Shown here in pieces: positions 1-11,694 of a DNA stretch of 64,000 nucleotides (its first letter is position 1; the number at the start of each line of letters is the position of its first letter). This stretch comes from Limnobaculum xujianqingii. GTDB taxonomy: Bacteria; Pseudomonadota; Gammaproteobacteria; Enterobacterales; Enterobacteriaceae. The DNA lies in assembly GCF_013394855.1 (NCBI RefSeq), contig NZ_JABMLK010000002.1:1364001-1428000 (forward strand), given 5' to 3'. A program made the position numbers and the translations under genes. Below the pieces are notes generated by a model that worked only from the letters and a program-made list of their open reading frames with translations, was not told the DNA's origin and searched no databases.

Positions 1-913
1 TACCCAAACAAGTCAGAAGTAGTGCGATAGTTACTATGATAAGAAGCATTTGGTGTGAACTTAGCCCCTGATTCATTAAAATATGGTGCAAATGTCCCCG
101 GTCTGGTTTAAAAGGACTATTTCCCTTGAGAATGCGACTAAGCATTACCGTGACCATATCCATTAAAGGAATCGCTATTAGCCATAGGCCTGTTACTGAA
201 GCAATAACTGCATTATTACCTTGGGTGGCTAATAATAATAGCCAAAGAATAGTAAAGCCAATTAACGTGCTACCCGCATCTCCCATAAAGACTTTAAATT
301 TCTTGCCAAATGGAATACTTAAATTAAGTAATAAATAAGGAATAATAATTGCGATAAGAGTAAGACACCATACGGATAAATTCTGTTGCTTTCCTAAATA
401 AAAACAGATGCTCAATCCTAATAGTGAAATACATGTAAGTCCACCAAGCAAACCATCTATGCCATCGGTCATGTTAAATGCATTAACGGATGCCCACATG
501 GCAAATAAAGTTATAATATATCCAGCCCAGCCTAATATCAGAATATCATGAGGTAATAAATTACCCAGTGAATAAAGATGAGCTCCATCCACCATTAATA
601 GAATAATAACCAGAGCTTGAATAATTATTCTTGGATAAACTGGTAAATCAAAACGGTCATCTAATATGCCAACAATAAGCAACATTGACGCACCAATCAA
701 ATAGGCGGTGCTGTGTGGCAGGTATCCATCTGAAAAGAAATACATAACACACATTGAAAGGTAGATTGAAATACCTCCAACCAGTGGAATATGCCCTTGA
801 TGCAATTTACGACCATTGGGTTTGTCTACAAGATCAATCTGGATAGCGAAAGTTCGGCTTATCAATAAGATGGTTAAACAGCAAGCCGATGCCGAGAGTA
901 AAAAGAGTAACAC
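1..913 (-). CDS. wecA: WecA-like undecaprenyl-phosphate GlcNAc-1-phosphate transferase, 3' truncated by window edge
   Basis: This is a polytopic membrane enzyme of the WecA/MraY family, expected to transfer GlcNAc-1-phosphate from UDP-GlcNAc to undecaprenyl phosphate, the first step of O-antigen or enterobacterial common antigen synthesis. About 304 codons are visible and the C-terminus lies beyond base 1. Read on the minus strand it shows the family motifs in order: DLVDKPNGRKLHQGHIPLVG near the N-terminus, LDDRFD, NAFNMTDGIDGL, MGDAGS and the histidine loop HLHH. The start is taken as a GTG at 913-911, preceded by an AGG six bases upstream; this gives the 27 or so residues before DLVDKPN that E. 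coli WecA has, and no ATG lies nearby. A JUMPstart/ops element sits just upstream, so this is probably the first gene of an RfaH-controlled polysaccharide operon. A different sugar donor cannot be excluded. Confidence 0.88.
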   Translation of the reverse strand, partial: MLLFLLSASACCLTILLISRTFAIQIDLVDKPNGRKLHQGHIPLVGGISIYLSMCVMYFFSDGYLPHSTAYLIGASMLLIVGILDDRFDLPVYPRIIIQALVIILLMVDGAHLYSLGNLLPHDILILGWAGYIITLFAMWASVNAFNMTDGIDGLLGGLTCISLLGLSICFYLGKQQNLSVWCLTLIAIIIPYLLLNLSIPFGKKFKVFMGDAGSTLIGFTILWLLLLATQGNNAVIASVTGLWLIAIPLMDMVTVMLSRILKGNSPFKPDRGHLHHILMNQGLSSHQMLLIIVTIALLLTCLG

Positions 914-959
914 AGAATACCTTTCGCCCTTTTGTGCAAATTTGCAGGGTTTTTTAGAG

Positions 960-990
960 CAAGCTACCGCCCATGACTTACAGCTGCCAT
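960..990 (-). promoter_or_regulatory. JUMPstart element with RfaH-recruiting ops site
   Basis: On the minus strand 971-960 reads GGCGGTAGCTTG, matching the ops consensus (GGCGGTAGCGTG in E. coli), and it is preceded by TGGCAGCTGTAAGTCAT, which aligns with the rest of the 39-bp JUMPstart sequence. ops in the nontemplate strand pauses RNA polymerase and loads RfaH, which suppresses termination through long polysaccharide operons. It lies 47 bases upstream of the wecA-like start, as expected for an untranslated leader. Confidence 0.85.
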
Positions 991-1732
991 TTTGCTGAAT
1001 TAATATAATTGATAATTTATTTGATGCTATTTCATATATAAAAACAGATAGTTTCAATCGATAGATAGAAATTATGCATAATATAAAATAGATAGCTAAC
1101 GAAAGGAGTATCCAGTGGGAATACGCATAACATGACTTCCTGTCAGTTTACTATCTTTTTTCTTTTATCCATTTAAAACAATTATGAGACAACAGAATCA
1201 TAATTGTTTACTTACGCGATAGTATATACTGATTCAAATTACAGTAATACGTATATGTGAATTCTAAAGGAGTAGATGGATTAAAGCAACGGGCAGTTAT
1301 TTTCTGATGATTTTCAGGAACTATTCCATTTTAATATTAAAATTGTCTGAATATTAGTAGGTTGCAGCACTAATCATTAGTTGATAATCAATGTGATTTA
1401 TTAAGTTGAGTAATATGATTATGGAGAGTAAATCACTATAACATAATGATTTTAATTAGGTTGTTATAAAAATTTATGAAATTCTTGAGTGATTCTTAAG
1501 AGGGGGACTATTTTTATAGGCTCAATAAATATAACTGTCATAAAAATAGCTAGTATATCTGACAGGTAATGGATATTTGGTAATTATAATTCGCCAATTA
1601 GGATGATCATAAATTACTTTGGTTCTGTATTTAAATTTTCACTTGTTACAAATATGTAATTATTGCCTTGAAAAAAATTCATATAAAAATAATACGAATT
1701 CTAATTATTGATGTTTCAGGAGCCACAAAAGC
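991..1732. other. Gene-free AT-rich stretch upstream of the polysaccharide operon
   Basis: Both strands are short of open frames and very AT-rich. The region must contain the promoter of the leftward JUMPstart operon, but I could not single out a convincing -35/-10 pair. I see no RNA gene or repeat that I can support. Confidence 0.5.
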
Positions 1733-1757
1733 AAAAACCCGCCAATAGGCGGGTTTT
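1733..1757 (-). terminator. Rho-independent terminator of tRNA-Phe
   Basis: Perfect inverted repeat AAAACCCGCC / GGCGGGTTTT with a four-base loop, followed on the minus strand by a run of T. It lies 9 bases past the 3' end of tRNA-Phe. Confidence 0.9.
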
Positions 1758-1765
1758 CTAAATGA

Positions 1766-1841
1766 TGGTGCCCGGACTCGGAATCGAACCAAGGACACGG
1801 GGATTTTCAATCCCCTGCTCTACCGACTGAGCTATCCGGGC
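1766..1841 (-). tRNA. pheV: tRNA-Phe (GAA)
   Basis: The minus strand carries a 76-nt cloverleaf beginning GCCCGGATAGCTCAG, with an anticodon stem GGGGATT/AATCCCC around GAA (complement at 1806-1808), T-loop GGTTCGATTCC, an acceptor stem closing GCCCGG/CCGGGC, and an encoded CCA. Its own promoter and terminator flank it. The family assignment is secure; the choice between pheV and pheU is only by convention. Confidence 0.97.
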
Positions 1842-1851
1842 AACGGGGCGC

Positions 1852-1880
1852 ATTAAACCGGATCTGCGCCTTATCGTCAA
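1852..1880 (-). promoter_or_regulatory. Sigma-70 promoter of tRNA-Phe
   Basis: The minus strand has TTGACG (1880-1875), a 17-base spacer and TTTAAT (1857-1852), followed by a GC-rich discriminator (GCGCCCC) typical of stringently controlled stable-RNA promoters. Transcription would start a few bases before the tRNA. Confidence 0.8.
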
Positions 1881-1978
1881 TGGCTTTCTGTCTTTTAAGC
1901 AGCAAATTCCGATCAACCGCTGTTTTTTCACTCGAATTTTATGGTTATGTCTAAATATTCAGCGAAACAGGCGCAGGA

Positions 1979-3724
1979 TTATTCTGTTTGGGCGCTATGC
2001 TTTTTGATTTTTTCAATATGCTCAGTAAACTGTCCGGCATCCATAAACCCTGATACTCGCAGCTCAGTGAGCTCTCTACCTGCTTTATCGAAAAACAGGA
2101 TGGTAGGTAGGCCTAGTACCTGAAACTCCTTCAGTAACGCGATATGCTGCTTATTATTCGCTGTTACATCCGCCTGAAGTAAAACTGCATCAGACAGTGC
2201 ATTCTGTACAGATGGCGCACTAAAAGTATATTTCTCGAATTCTTTACAGGTCACACACCAGTCGGCATACAGGTCAAGCATAACGATTTTGCCCTTGGCA
2301 TTAGCCAGAGCCTGATGTAATTCATCACTATCATTAACAGGCATAAATAAGCTATGTGTACTAGATTGGGCCTGTGGAGTTGCAGGACCAAATGCCCAAT
2401 CCTGTAATGGGCGGGTAACAATAAGCGCAGCAGCCAGTAATAGTAATTGAAGGAATCTGATCCATCCTTGTTGGGAACGTAGACTGATAATAAAAGCCCA
2501 GCCAAAGAAAGCTAATCCTAGTGCCGACCACATCCGTAGTTCCCAAATCTCGCCATACAGGCGGCCCAGTAAAATCACCGGGAGTGCCAGGATAAGGAAC
2601 CCAAATCCTTCTTTGACATATTGCATCCATGGGCCGCTGCGTGGAAGCACTTTATTGCCAAACAGCGTAACCAGAATGAGGGGAATTCCCATACCTAAGG
2701 CATACAGATATAGCGTTCCACCACCGGCGAGCAGATTGCCGCTTTGAGCAATATAAAGCAGAATTGCTGTTAATGGGGCGGTTGTACATGGAGAACTGAT
2801 AAGTCCAGCCAACGCTCCCATAATAAAGACACCTAAGGGAGAACCACCTTTTTGATTATTACTCCAGCCGGTCATTTTAGTTTGTAATGAAGAGGGGAGC
2901 TGTAGGGTATAAACTCCAAACATAGAGAGCGCCAGCAGAATGAATAATGCTGATAAACCAATAAGAACCACAGGATGTTGGAAATAGGCCTGAAATTGCA
3001 TACCAGCAGCAGCCACAACTATACCCAATGCGGTATAAGTTAATGCCATTCCCTGAACATAAACAAAGGCCAGAAAAAAAGTGCGTTTCAGGCTATAGCT
3101 TTGTTTATTTCCCAAAATAATACTGGAAATCAACGGATACATAGGCAGCACACAAGGGGTTGCTGCGGCAATGATACCAATGACTAAGGCCCACAAAGGG
3201 GAGAAGGGGAGTGATTCTTCAGTATTTGTACTGTCAGTTTGTGGTGGTAATGTTGTTGGCGCAGCATTACTACTTGCAGTTATTTCACTTAATGGAACCG
3301 TGCGCGTTTCAGGCGGATAACAAAATCCGGCTTCAGCGCAACCCTGATAGCTAACGGTAATTACCGAATTATTTTGAGCTTGTGAAAGCGTTAAAGGTAT
3401 TGATAACGCATTTTTATAAATTAAGGTATCGCCATAGAACGCGTCATTATGTTTTTCCGCCGTAGGAAAAGTATAAGGAGCTATCGTTGTATTCTGGGGC
3501 TCAATTTTTATTTGGTGTTGGTAGAGATAGTAACCCGGTGCGATATCCCATTTGAGAATTACATGTTGGTTATTCTGGCTAAAATCAAAGGCAAAAGCCT
3601 GATCGACACTGACAAACTTTCCGGCAGATGGCGTTTTATCGAAGAGTGAAGCCTGTGCACTAAATGAGGTGCAAAACAGTGTCAGCCAAAAGAGAACAAT
3701 TAATTTAGTGATGTGTCGAGCCAT
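1979..3724 (-). CDS. dsbD: Thiol:disulfide interchange protein DsbD
   Basis: DsbD carries electrons from cytoplasmic thioredoxin across the inner membrane to periplasmic DsbC, DsbG and CcmG. The 581-residue product has a signal peptide (about residues 1-25), a periplasmic alpha domain with the pair C129/C135 (CAEAGFC), about eight membrane segments holding C191 (TPCVLP) and C313 (SSPCTTAP), and a thioredoxin-like gamma domain with CVTC at 490-493. All three redox pairs are intact. The reading frame is open 36 codons further upstream, but the ATG at 3724 gives the signal peptide and matches the E. coli length (565). The start overlaps the end of cutA by 25 bp, as in E. coli, so the two genes are co-transcribed. 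Confidence 0.97.
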   Translation of the reverse strand: MARHITKLIVLFWLTLFCTSFSAQASLFDKTPSAGKFVSVDQAFAFDFSQNNQHVILKWDIAPGYYLYQHQIKIEPQNTTIAPYTFPTAEKHNDAFYGDTLIYKNALSIPLTLSQAQNNSVITVSYQGCAEAGFCYPPETRTVPLSEITASSNAAPTTLPPQTDSTNTEESLPFSPLWALVIGIIAAATPCVLPMYPLISSIILGNKQSYSLKRTFFLAFVYVQGMALTYTALGIVVAAAGMQFQAYFQHPVVLIGLSALFILLALSMFGVYTLQLPSSLQTKMTGWSNNQKGGSPLGVFIMGALAGLISSPCTTAPLTAILLYIAQSGNLLAGGGTLYLYALGMGIPLILVTLFGNKVLPRSGPWMQYVKEGFGFLILALPVILLGRLYGEIWELRMWSALGLAFFGWAFIISLRSQQGWIRFLQLLLLAAALIVTRPLQDWAFGPATPQAQSSTHSLFMPVNDSDELHQALANAKGKIVMLDLYADWCVTCKEFEKYTFSAPSVQNALSDAVLLQADVTANNKQHIALLKEFQVLGLPTILFFDKAGRELTELRVSGFMDAGQFTEHIEKIKKHSAQTE

Positions 3725-4044
3725 GATAGATATTCTTTGTCGCCTCTGCTGACAGGTAATGCCAGTAATTCTGGTAATTCGTAAGGGTGATGCTGTTTTA
3801 GCTTTGCCATCAGAGCATCCTGATGCTGACAATTAGTTTTGAGCAACATCTGGACTTCATATTCCTGCTCCAACTTACCCTGCCAATAATACAAGGAAGT
3901 GGCACCAGGTAAAATCGTGACGCAGGCGGCCAATTTTTCAGCCAATACTAAAGTAGCAAGCTCTTGTGCACTCGCTTCATCGGGCGCAGTACAGAGAATT
4001 ACAATGGCGTGGGTATCGGTACTGTCAGAAATTGCTGCTGTCAT
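3700..4044 (-). CDS. cutA: CutA divalent-cation tolerance protein
   Basis: A 114-residue CutA1 family protein, a small PII-like trimer linked to copper and divalent-cation tolerance whose molecular role is unsettled. Family features are visible: [18 protein letters not shown] at the N-terminus, [17 protein letters not shown], and EVQMLLKT in the middle. The ATG at 4044 (MTAAISDS) is preferred over one 12 codons upstream because it gives the usual length. It lies upstream of and overlaps dsbD, an arrangement conserved in enterobacteria. Confidence 0.95.
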   Translation of the reverse strand: MTAAISDSTDTHAIVILCTAPDEASAQELATLVLAEKLAACVTILPGATSLYYWQGKLEQEYEVQMLLKTNCQHQDALMAKLKQHHPYELPELLALPVSRGDKEYLSWLDTSLN

Positions 4045-4143
4045 AATGTTTACCTCTGGATGATGGAAAACATGTTGCATTCAGCAAAACACTATACTGG
4101 TTGAGTGGGAGTTTGTCAGTAACAGGAAGAGAAAGAAAGGAAT

Positions 4144-4171
4144 AGACCTGAGATGCAAGCACCTCAGGTCT
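4144..4171 (-). terminator. Likely terminator of dcuA
   Basis: A 9-bp dyad AGACCTGAG / CTCAGGTCT lies just past the dcuA stop, followed on the minus strand by a pyrimidine-rich but not pure T tract. Confidence 0.6.
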
Positions 4172-4181
4172 ATAAAGGCAA

Positions 4182-5483
4182 TTACAGAACCATATTACCT
4201 ACAATGAATCCAAACAGTACTGACAGGGCAATAGCAATAACGCCCGGAACCAGGAATGAGTGGTTAAACACATACTTACCGATACGGGTTGAACCCGTAT
4301 CATCCATCTGAACTGCTGCCAGCAGAGTTGGGTAAGTTGGCAGAACGAACAGAGCAGAAACAGCGGCGAACGACGCTACAACACCGACTGGTGTTACGCC
4401 AAGAGCCAGAGCTGCTGGTAACAGTGCTTTAGCTGTCGCGGCTTGTGAGTAAAGCAGCGTAGCAGCAAAGAACAGGATAATTGCTAACATCCAGGAATGC
4501 TCTTGCAGCAGGCTGCCGGAGAACTCTTTAATTTCGTTGATGTGAGCTTGAACGAAAGTATCACCTAACCACGCAACACCCAGTACGCAGACACAAGCAC
4601 TCATACCTGATTTGAAGGTACTCGCATTCAGGATCTCGTTAGTATCAATCTTACAGAACACACAAATTGCGGTAGCGATACTTAACATGAAGACAACGAT
4701 TGCATGGTCACGGCCTAAAATAGGGTTTTCGATCAGGCCTACAGACTTACTAATCGCTGTTGCGTACAGCATAACGGCAACGATACCAAGCAGGAATAAC
4801 AGAACAGAAAGTTTCGCACCCGGTTTAATCACGATGTCGGCAACTTTTGTATTGCTAACCAGCCCTTTAGCCAGACGGTCTTTATAAACTGGATCGTCTT
4901 TTAACTCACTACCCAGGAAGTTACTAACAACAGCAGTCAGCATAACCGCTACAAAGGTAGTTGGAATACAAATACCTAACAGGGCTAAGTAACTGACACC
5001 AACAGGCTCCAGAATACCAGCAGTAAATACAACCGCAGCTGAAATTGGTGATGCTGTGATAGCGATCTGTGATGCTACAACTGCAATAGACAGAGGGCGA
5101 GAAGGACGGATACCCTGACCTTTTGCTACTTCAGCGATAACTGGCATAGTGGAGAAAGCTGTATGACCAGTACCAGCGAAGATTGTCATGACATAGGTAA
5201 CGACTGGCGCCAGAAACGTAATGTACTTAGGATGTTTACGTAACAGTTTTGCAGCCAAACTAACCAGATAGTCCATACCACCGGCAACCTGCATTGCTGC
5301 GATTGCCGCGATAACTGACATGATAATTTGAATAACGTCGAACGGGATATTACCAGGGTTGATTTGACAAACCGTAGTAAGAACCAGTACGCCTAGTCCA
5401 CCGGCAAAACCGATGGCGATACCACCTAGTCGTGCACCAACATAGATGGCCAGCAGGACAATCACAAATTGCACAGCTAACAT
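4182..5483 (-). CDS. dcuA: Anaerobic C4-dicarboxylate transporter DcuA
   Basis: A 433-residue polytopic inner-membrane carrier of the Dcu family, with about ten to twelve hydrophobic segments and no signal peptide. DcuA takes up aspartate, fumarate and malate and exchanges them for succinate during fumarate respiration. The N-terminus MLAVQFVIVLLAIYVGARLG and the central GTGHTAFSTMPVIAEVAKGQ are highly typical. An AAGGA ribosome site precedes the ATG. It follows aspA in the same direction, so aspartate imported here is deaminated to fumarate by the upstream enzyme and respired by the frd products encoded further right. Confidence 0.96.
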   Translation of the reverse strand: MLAVQFVIVLLAIYVGARLGGIAIGFAGGLGVLVLTTVCQINPGNIPFDVIQIIMSVIAAIAAMQVAGGMDYLVSLAAKLLRKHPKYITFLAPVVTYVMTIFAGTGHTAFSTMPVIAEVAKGQGIRPSRPLSIAVVASQIAITASPISAAVVFTAGILEPVGVSYLALLGICIPTTFVAVMLTAVVSNFLGSELKDDPVYKDRLAKGLVSNTKVADIVIKPGAKLSVLLFLLGIVAVMLYATAISKSVGLIENPILGRDHAIVVFMLSIATAICVFCKIDTNEILNASTFKSGMSACVCVLGVAWLGDTFVQAHINEIKEFSGSLLQEHSWMLAIILFFAATLLYSQAATAKALLPAALALGVTPVGVVASFAAVSALFVLPTYPTLLAAVQMDDTGSTRIGKYVFNHSFLVPGVIAIALSVLFGFIVGNMVL

Positions 5484-5561
5484 ATATTATTTCCTTGATT
5501 TTATGCGTGTTATTAAAAATAGATAACACAAAGTTAACGACTACAAGTTCCTACGGGTATT

Positions 5562-5597
5562 AAAAAGGCATGCTATTTTTCAAATGACATGCCTTTT
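5562..5597 (-). terminator. Hairpin terminator between aspA and dcuA
   Basis: The inverted repeat AAAAGGCATG / CATGCCTTTT lies 34 bases past the aspA stop, with a T run on the minus strand. It probably terminates or attenuates aspA transcripts before dcuA, lowering dcuA relative to aspA. Confidence 0.75.
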
Positions 5598-5631
5598 GTT
5601 TGGTTATTGCAGAGTCTTAGTTCTCTCGCAA

Positions 5632-7056
5632 CTAGTCGTCGTAACGTTTTGCTTTATATTCTGGGTGCATCAGGTTCTTGATGGAGAAAATATCATCAAG
5701 TTCTGCTTCGGTCAGAAGACCGCGCTCCAGAACAACTTCACGTACGGTTTTGCCGGTTTCAGCACAAATCTTACCAACAATGTCACCGTTGTGGTGGCCA
5801 ATGAATGGGTTCAGATAAGTCACGATACCGATTGAGCCGAACACATAGGCTTCACAAACTTCTTTATTGGCAGTGATGCCATCAACGCATTTTTCAACCA
5901 GGTTGTGACATGCGTTAGACAGAATGTGAATTGATTCAAACATAGCCTGACCGATAACAGGTTCCATTACGTTCAACTGTAATTGACCAGCTTCAGCAGC
6001 CATAGTTACACAAATGTCGTTACCGATAACTTTAAAGCAAACCTGATTAACTACTTCAGGAATAACCGGGTTAACTTTAGCTGGCATAATAGAAGAACCA
6101 GCTTGCAGCTCAGGTAAGTTGATTTCGTTTAAGCCAGCGCGTGGGCCTGAAGAGAGTAAACGAAGGTCATTACAGATTTTAGACATTTTTACTGCAAGGC
6201 GTTTTAATGCGCCATGAACCATAACGTAAGCGCCACAGTCAGACGTTGCTTCAATCAAGTCTTCTGCAACTACGCATGGGAAGCCGCTAACTTCAGCCAG
6301 CTTCTGCACCGCCAGAGGTGAGTACTCTTTCGGTGTATTCAAACCGGTACCGATAGCTGTTGCACCAAGGTTAACTTCGAGCAAAAACTCAGCAGTACGG
6401 GTAATATTTTTTACTTCTTCTTTTAGTAACACGCTAAAAGCATGGAACTCTTGGCCTAAAGTCATTGGTACCGCGTCTTGTAACTGAGTACGGCCCATTT
6501 TCAGGACTTCTTTAAACTCAACTGCTTTACGATCAAAGCCTGCACGCAGTACTTCAATAGACTCAACCAGTTTCATTAATGAGGCGTAAACCGCGATACG
6601 GAATCCGGTAGGATAAGCATCGTTGGTAGACTGGCATTTATTGACGTGGTCGTTAGGGTTCAGGTACTGATATTCCCCTTTTTGATGACCCATCATCTCC
6701 AGACCAATGTTGGCGATAACCTCGTTAGTATTCATATTGACAGAGGTACCTGCACCACCCTGATAAACGTCAACAGGGAATTGGTCCATACACTTACCGT
6801 TTTTCAATACTTCATCACAAGCCTGAATGATGGTATCAGCAATTGAACGAGGAATGGTTTTCAGTTCCTTGTTAGCCATTGCTGCTGCTTTTTTTACCAT
6901 TACCATGCCGCGAACAAACTCTGGGATATCACTGATTTTGCTGTTACTAATGTAAAAGTTTTCAATGGCACGCAGAGTATGCACACCATAGTAAGCTTCA
7001 GCAGGCACTTCACGTGTCCCTAACAGGTCTTCTTCGATACGGATGTTATTTGACAT
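5632..7056 (-). CDS. aspA: Aspartate ammonia-lyase (aspartase)
   Basis: AspA reversibly deaminates L-aspartate to fumarate and ammonia, feeding fumarate respiration. The 474-residue product (E. coli 478) starts [20 protein letters not shown] and carries the fumarase/aspartase signature [11 protein letters not shown] with the catalytic serine, plus [10 protein letters not shown] in the substrate site. The upstream region contains a near-consensus CRP site. The aspA-dcuA pair and the frd operon encoded further along form one metabolic unit. Confidence 0.97.
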   Translation of the reverse strand: MSNNIRIEEDLLGTREVPAEAYYGVHTLRAIENFYISNSKISDIPEFVRGMVMVKKAAAMANKELKTIPRSIADTIIQACDEVLKNGKCMDQFPVDVYQGGAGTSVNMNTNEVIANIGLEMMGHQKGEYQYLNPNDHVNKCQSTNDAYPTGFRIAVYASLMKLVESIEVLRAGFDRKAVEFKEVLKMGRTQLQDAVPMTLGQEFHAFSVLLKEEVKNITRTAEFLLEVNLGATAIGTGLNTPKEYSPLAVQKLAEVSGFPCVVAEDLIEATSDCGAYVMVHGALKRLAVKMSKICNDLRLLSSGPRAGLNEINLPELQAGSSIMPAKVNPVIPEVVNQVCFKVIGNDICVTMAAEAGQLQLNVMEPVIGQAMFESIHILSNACHNLVEKCVDGITANKEVCEAYVFGSIGIVTYLNPFIGHHNGDIVGKICAETGKTVREVVLERGLLTEAELDDIFSIKNLMHPEYKAKRYDD

Positions 7057-7227
7057 GTAAACCTTCTTTAATATACCAAGATGAATAAATAGTGAAAAAC
7101 TGTGTTGCTAAATGATTACAATATTATAAAAGCGTTGGCGCCCTTGGTGTGGAGATCATAAGCTCCTTTTGATTAAAAGTATGAACCTAGATCAGATTAT
7201 TGGCATCATAAAAAATATTAATGACAT

Positions 7228-7249
7228 AAACGTGATTTAAATCACACTA
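7228..7249. promoter_or_regulatory. CRP (cAMP receptor protein) site upstream of aspA
   Basis: CGTGATTTAAATCACAC matches the CRP dyad (TGTGA-N6-TCACA) with one mismatch. It lies about 180 bp before the aspA start in the divergent aspA/fxsA spacer (7057-7462), which is otherwise AT-rich and without other features I can support. Catabolite control of aspA is established in E. coli. Confidence 0.75.
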
Positions 7250-7462
7250 AAGAGGTAGTTGTTGTTTTTGTCGTCAGAGTTGATTTTTTAAGATGTCAGC
7301 ACTATATCAAGGCTATATATATAGTATATTAAACTGCTTTTGCTAATTTTAATGATAGGTTATCAAAACGTCACTTTGATGTTAATTATGCTTATTTTTG
7401 ATATAGCTTCAGTATGTTACTATGTAAAAAATTATTTAATTTCTGAGTGTTAAGGAGCTTAT

Positions 7463-7942
7463 GTGCGTTGGCTACCGTTAATTCTATTGTTTTTGCTAGT
7501 TTATATCGAGATCACAATTTTTATTAAAGTTGCTGCTGTTTTTGGCGTTGCACTTACATTAATTCTGATAATTCTGACATCGTGTTTAGGTGTATCTCTG
7601 GTCCGCCATCAGGGACTAAAAACATTAATACAAATGCAAGAGAAGATGGCTACTGGTGAAAATCCTGCTGGTGAGATGGTGAAAAGCGTTTCGCTGTTGC
7701 TTGCGGGCTTCTTATTATTGATCCCCGGCTTTTTCACCGATTTTTTAGGGTTATTACTGTTGCTGCCACCAGTCCAGAAACTACTGACTTTAAGAGTGAT
7801 GCCATTTATTCATGTGTTTCGTCCAGCTCCCGGGAATTCATCAACGACCGGTCAGAGTGGATATACCGTTGAAGGTGAGTTTCAACGTAAAGAAGATGAT
7901 ACAAGCAAACACATTGGTGACAAAAAAGATCCAGACCTCTAA
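7463..7942 (+). CDS. fxsA: FxsA family membrane protein
   Basis: A 159-residue inner-membrane protein; overproduced E. coli FxsA relieves exclusion of phage T7 by the F plasmid, but its normal role is unknown. It has two N-terminal hydrophobic segments, a conserved LIQMQEKMATGENPAGE linker, two more hydrophobic segments including PGFFTDFLGLLLLLPP, and a polar tail. The start is a GTG at 7463 with TAAGGAG 6-12 bases upstream; the ATG two bases earlier is in another frame. It sits directly upstream of groES, as in other enterobacteria. Confidence 0.93.
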   Translation: MRWLPLILLFLLVYIEITIFIKVAAVFGVALTLILIILTSCLGVSLVRHQGLKTLIQMQEKMATGENPAGEMVKSVSLLLAGFLLLIPGFFTDFLGLLLLLPPVQKLLTLRVMPFIHVFRPAPGNSSTTGQSGYTVEGEFQRKEDDTSKHIGDKKDPDL

Positions 7943-8004
7943 GTCATCATATCGATCGTTGTTCATTGTTTATGCAAAACAGCTTATGCAAATTTTTTTC
8001 ACCT

Positions 8005-8038
8005 CCCCCCTTGAAGGGGAGGTGAATGCCCCCAATAT
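8005..8038 (+). promoter_or_regulatory. Sigma-32 heat-shock promoter of groESL
   Basis: CCCTTGAA (-35) and CCCCCAATAT (-10) are separated so that 13 bases lie between TTGAA and CCCC, exactly the spacing of the E. coli groE heat-shock promoter. It lies about 75 bp upstream of groES. Confidence 0.9.
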
Positions 8039-8082
8039 CACTTCCACGAGGCTGGTAATTTAATGTACCTGCTCAAACCTAA

Positions 8083-8409
<327 letters not shown>

Positions 8410-8440
8410 TTTAGAGCGCTCTTTTTTTGAACTGAATTGA

Positions 8441-10108
<1,668 letters not shown>

Positions 10109-10140
10109 TTCCCCTCTACATTCAGCCAGTCTGAATAGTA

Positions 10141-10169
10141 AAAACCCCGGTGTAAACCGGGGTTTTTTT
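10141..10169 (+). terminator. Terminator of groESL
   Basis: AAAACCCCGG / CCGGGGTTTTTTT with a short loop forms a classic rho-independent terminator 32 bases after the groEL stop. Confidence 0.92.
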
Positions 10170-10197
10170 ATGCCTTAAAACCAGATTAGGTAAAATG

Positions 10198-11415
10198 TTA
10201 AGGTGCGGGATTCAACAATAACTGGAGGATATTTTCCGGATGGTAAAGCCCGCTTTCTTTTAGACTGTTGGACGACAATTTAAATGTTTCCGGATATTGA
10301 CGGCGCCAGCGGTGATAAATATTCACAATATCGATCATCTTTGATTTTCTGAGCTGGGAATATTTTAAAGCCCAGTAACCGAGCAAATTGCGCAAGATAA
10401 AGCAGTCAGTAATTAGCTGATAATAGGTCTCTGTCTCAGACATTTTTGCATGATAGGGGAAGCTATCGTGATAAAGACGATAAAACAAATAGTTGGTCAC
10501 TACATGGGGGAATTCATTAAATACTGGAGTGACGGTCTGCATCCAGGCGTTTTCAAGATCCATAATTTTTTGCGCACCACTCTCAGTGGACTGCTGCAGA
10601 ATATCATGGTGAACCTCTTTCCAGAATGTCGCCATAGTCGGCACCGTCTCAACGTTGGCTAATTCCGCTACCTGAGACCCAATTTGAGCAAACAACTGCC
10701 AACGGGCCACATTGTTGGTGGGAATCTTACTCATGCGAGAATTAATATAATCATGAGTTAATGATGCCGCTCGCAAATGTAGCTTTTCAATCACCTGATG
10801 TTTCTGCTTTGTATTGGTGTAATCATCCCGGGCTATTGGCAATATTAATTCACCGATTGCCAGTAATCGTTCTGAAAGTGATAGTTCCGGGCGTAGGGCA
10901 ATGGCAATACATTCGGCATTAACCAGATGGTAAATATCGTTGAGCGGTGATTGGCTTCGGGATGAAATTAATTTTTTTGATTCCAACCAGATAGATGTCT
11001 GGCTCATCAGGATCTGACCGCAAGCTTCCGGACACTCAATCGCTAAACTTTTACGTAGCTCATTTTGCCAGCGAATATCCACATAGGGGTAATCTAGGCA
11101 GAATTTAGGACGAGTATGAAGATCGTCCCTGCGGCCAATAAGGCAGTAAGTACAGGAACGGCCCTTATCAAAAAACGGACAGTAGTTATCTGTGGTTAGA
11201 TGAATAGTGCCCCAGTTTTCCAGATCGGTTTTTGCCAGTTGAATGCTTTGTTGAGCTACCGTGCGGATATCTTCATCAGAGCTCTTCAGATAAGCCTGAG
11301 TGCTGATTTTATCCAGAGGAATCTCTTTACCAATACAACAGGTACATAAGCATCCACCGCCATTACATTGAAACCGGCGTACATATTCAGGTTCATAAAT
11401 ATTGATAATATTCAT
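10198..11415 (-). CDS. fliB: FliB-like lysine-N-methylase family protein
   Basis: A 405-residue soluble protein resembling FliB, which methylates flagellin lysines in Salmonella. Visible features are two cysteine groups: C17, C22, C24, C26, C27 near the N-terminus (GGGCLCTCC) and C79, C88, C91, C106 (YCPFF, CTYC, FCLDYP), consistent with metal or iron-sulfur binding, then a mostly helical region without cysteine clusters. No flagellar gene lies in this window, so flagellin as substrate is only an analogy. The gene is inserted between groEL and epmB and has its own leftward direction. Family membership is fairly sure; the substrate is not. Confidence 0.75.
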   Translation of the reverse strand: MNIINIYEPEYVRRFQCNGGGCLCTCCIGKEIPLDKISTQAYLKSSDEDIRTVAQQSIQLAKTDLENWGTIHLTTDNYCPFFDKGRSCTYCLIGRRDDLHTRPKFCLDYPYVDIRWQNELRKSLAIECPEACGQILMSQTSIWLESKKLISSRSQSPLNDIYHLVNAECIAIALRPELSLSERLLAIGELILPIARDDYTNTKQKHQVIEKLHLRAASLTHDYINSRMSKIPTNNVARWQLFAQIGSQVAELANVETVPTMATFWKEVHHDILQQSTESGAQKIMDLENAWMQTVTPVFNEFPHVVTNYLFYRLYHDSFPYHAKMSETETYYQLITDCFILRNLLGYWALKYSQLRKSKMIDIVNIYHRWRRQYPETFKLSSNSLKESGLYHPENILQLLLNPAP

Positions 11416-11631
11416 CCCAGCCTATCCAATGTATATTTATTCCATTAACAGTTATAGTACGGTTTTATTTCTAAATGGTAAATAAGTAAAGCCAGCATAA
11501 AGAACAGAGAATTATATTAGCTTGATAAAAGAGTTTTTATATTTATTTTTGTAAGATATTAGTTGTAATAATGATGTAAAAATATATTTATTTAAATTAT
11601 TTTAAAGCTAACTGTTTATCTTGCCCTGCTA

Positions 11632-11676
11632 GAAAAAACTCATCTGTTATCAAGAAGGTTTGAGATGAGTTTTTCT
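11632..11676. terminator. Terminator downstream of epmB
   Basis: An AGAAAAAACTCATCT-type arm pairs with AGATGAGTTTTTCT, giving a stem with T tracts on both strands. It follows the epmB stop on the minus strand. The rest of 11416-11694 is AT-rich and holds the fliB promoter region, but nothing else I can support. Confidence 0.75.
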
Positions 11677-11694
11677 GTAGATTGTTTTTTATTA

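Noticed and set aside
816..998. Short plus-strand open frame near the left edge
   Set aside because: It lies antisense to the wecA-like start and the JUMPstart element and resembles no protein.
7057..7230. FNR box before aspA
   Set aside because: TTGAT occurs but the ATCAA half at the right spacing is missing.
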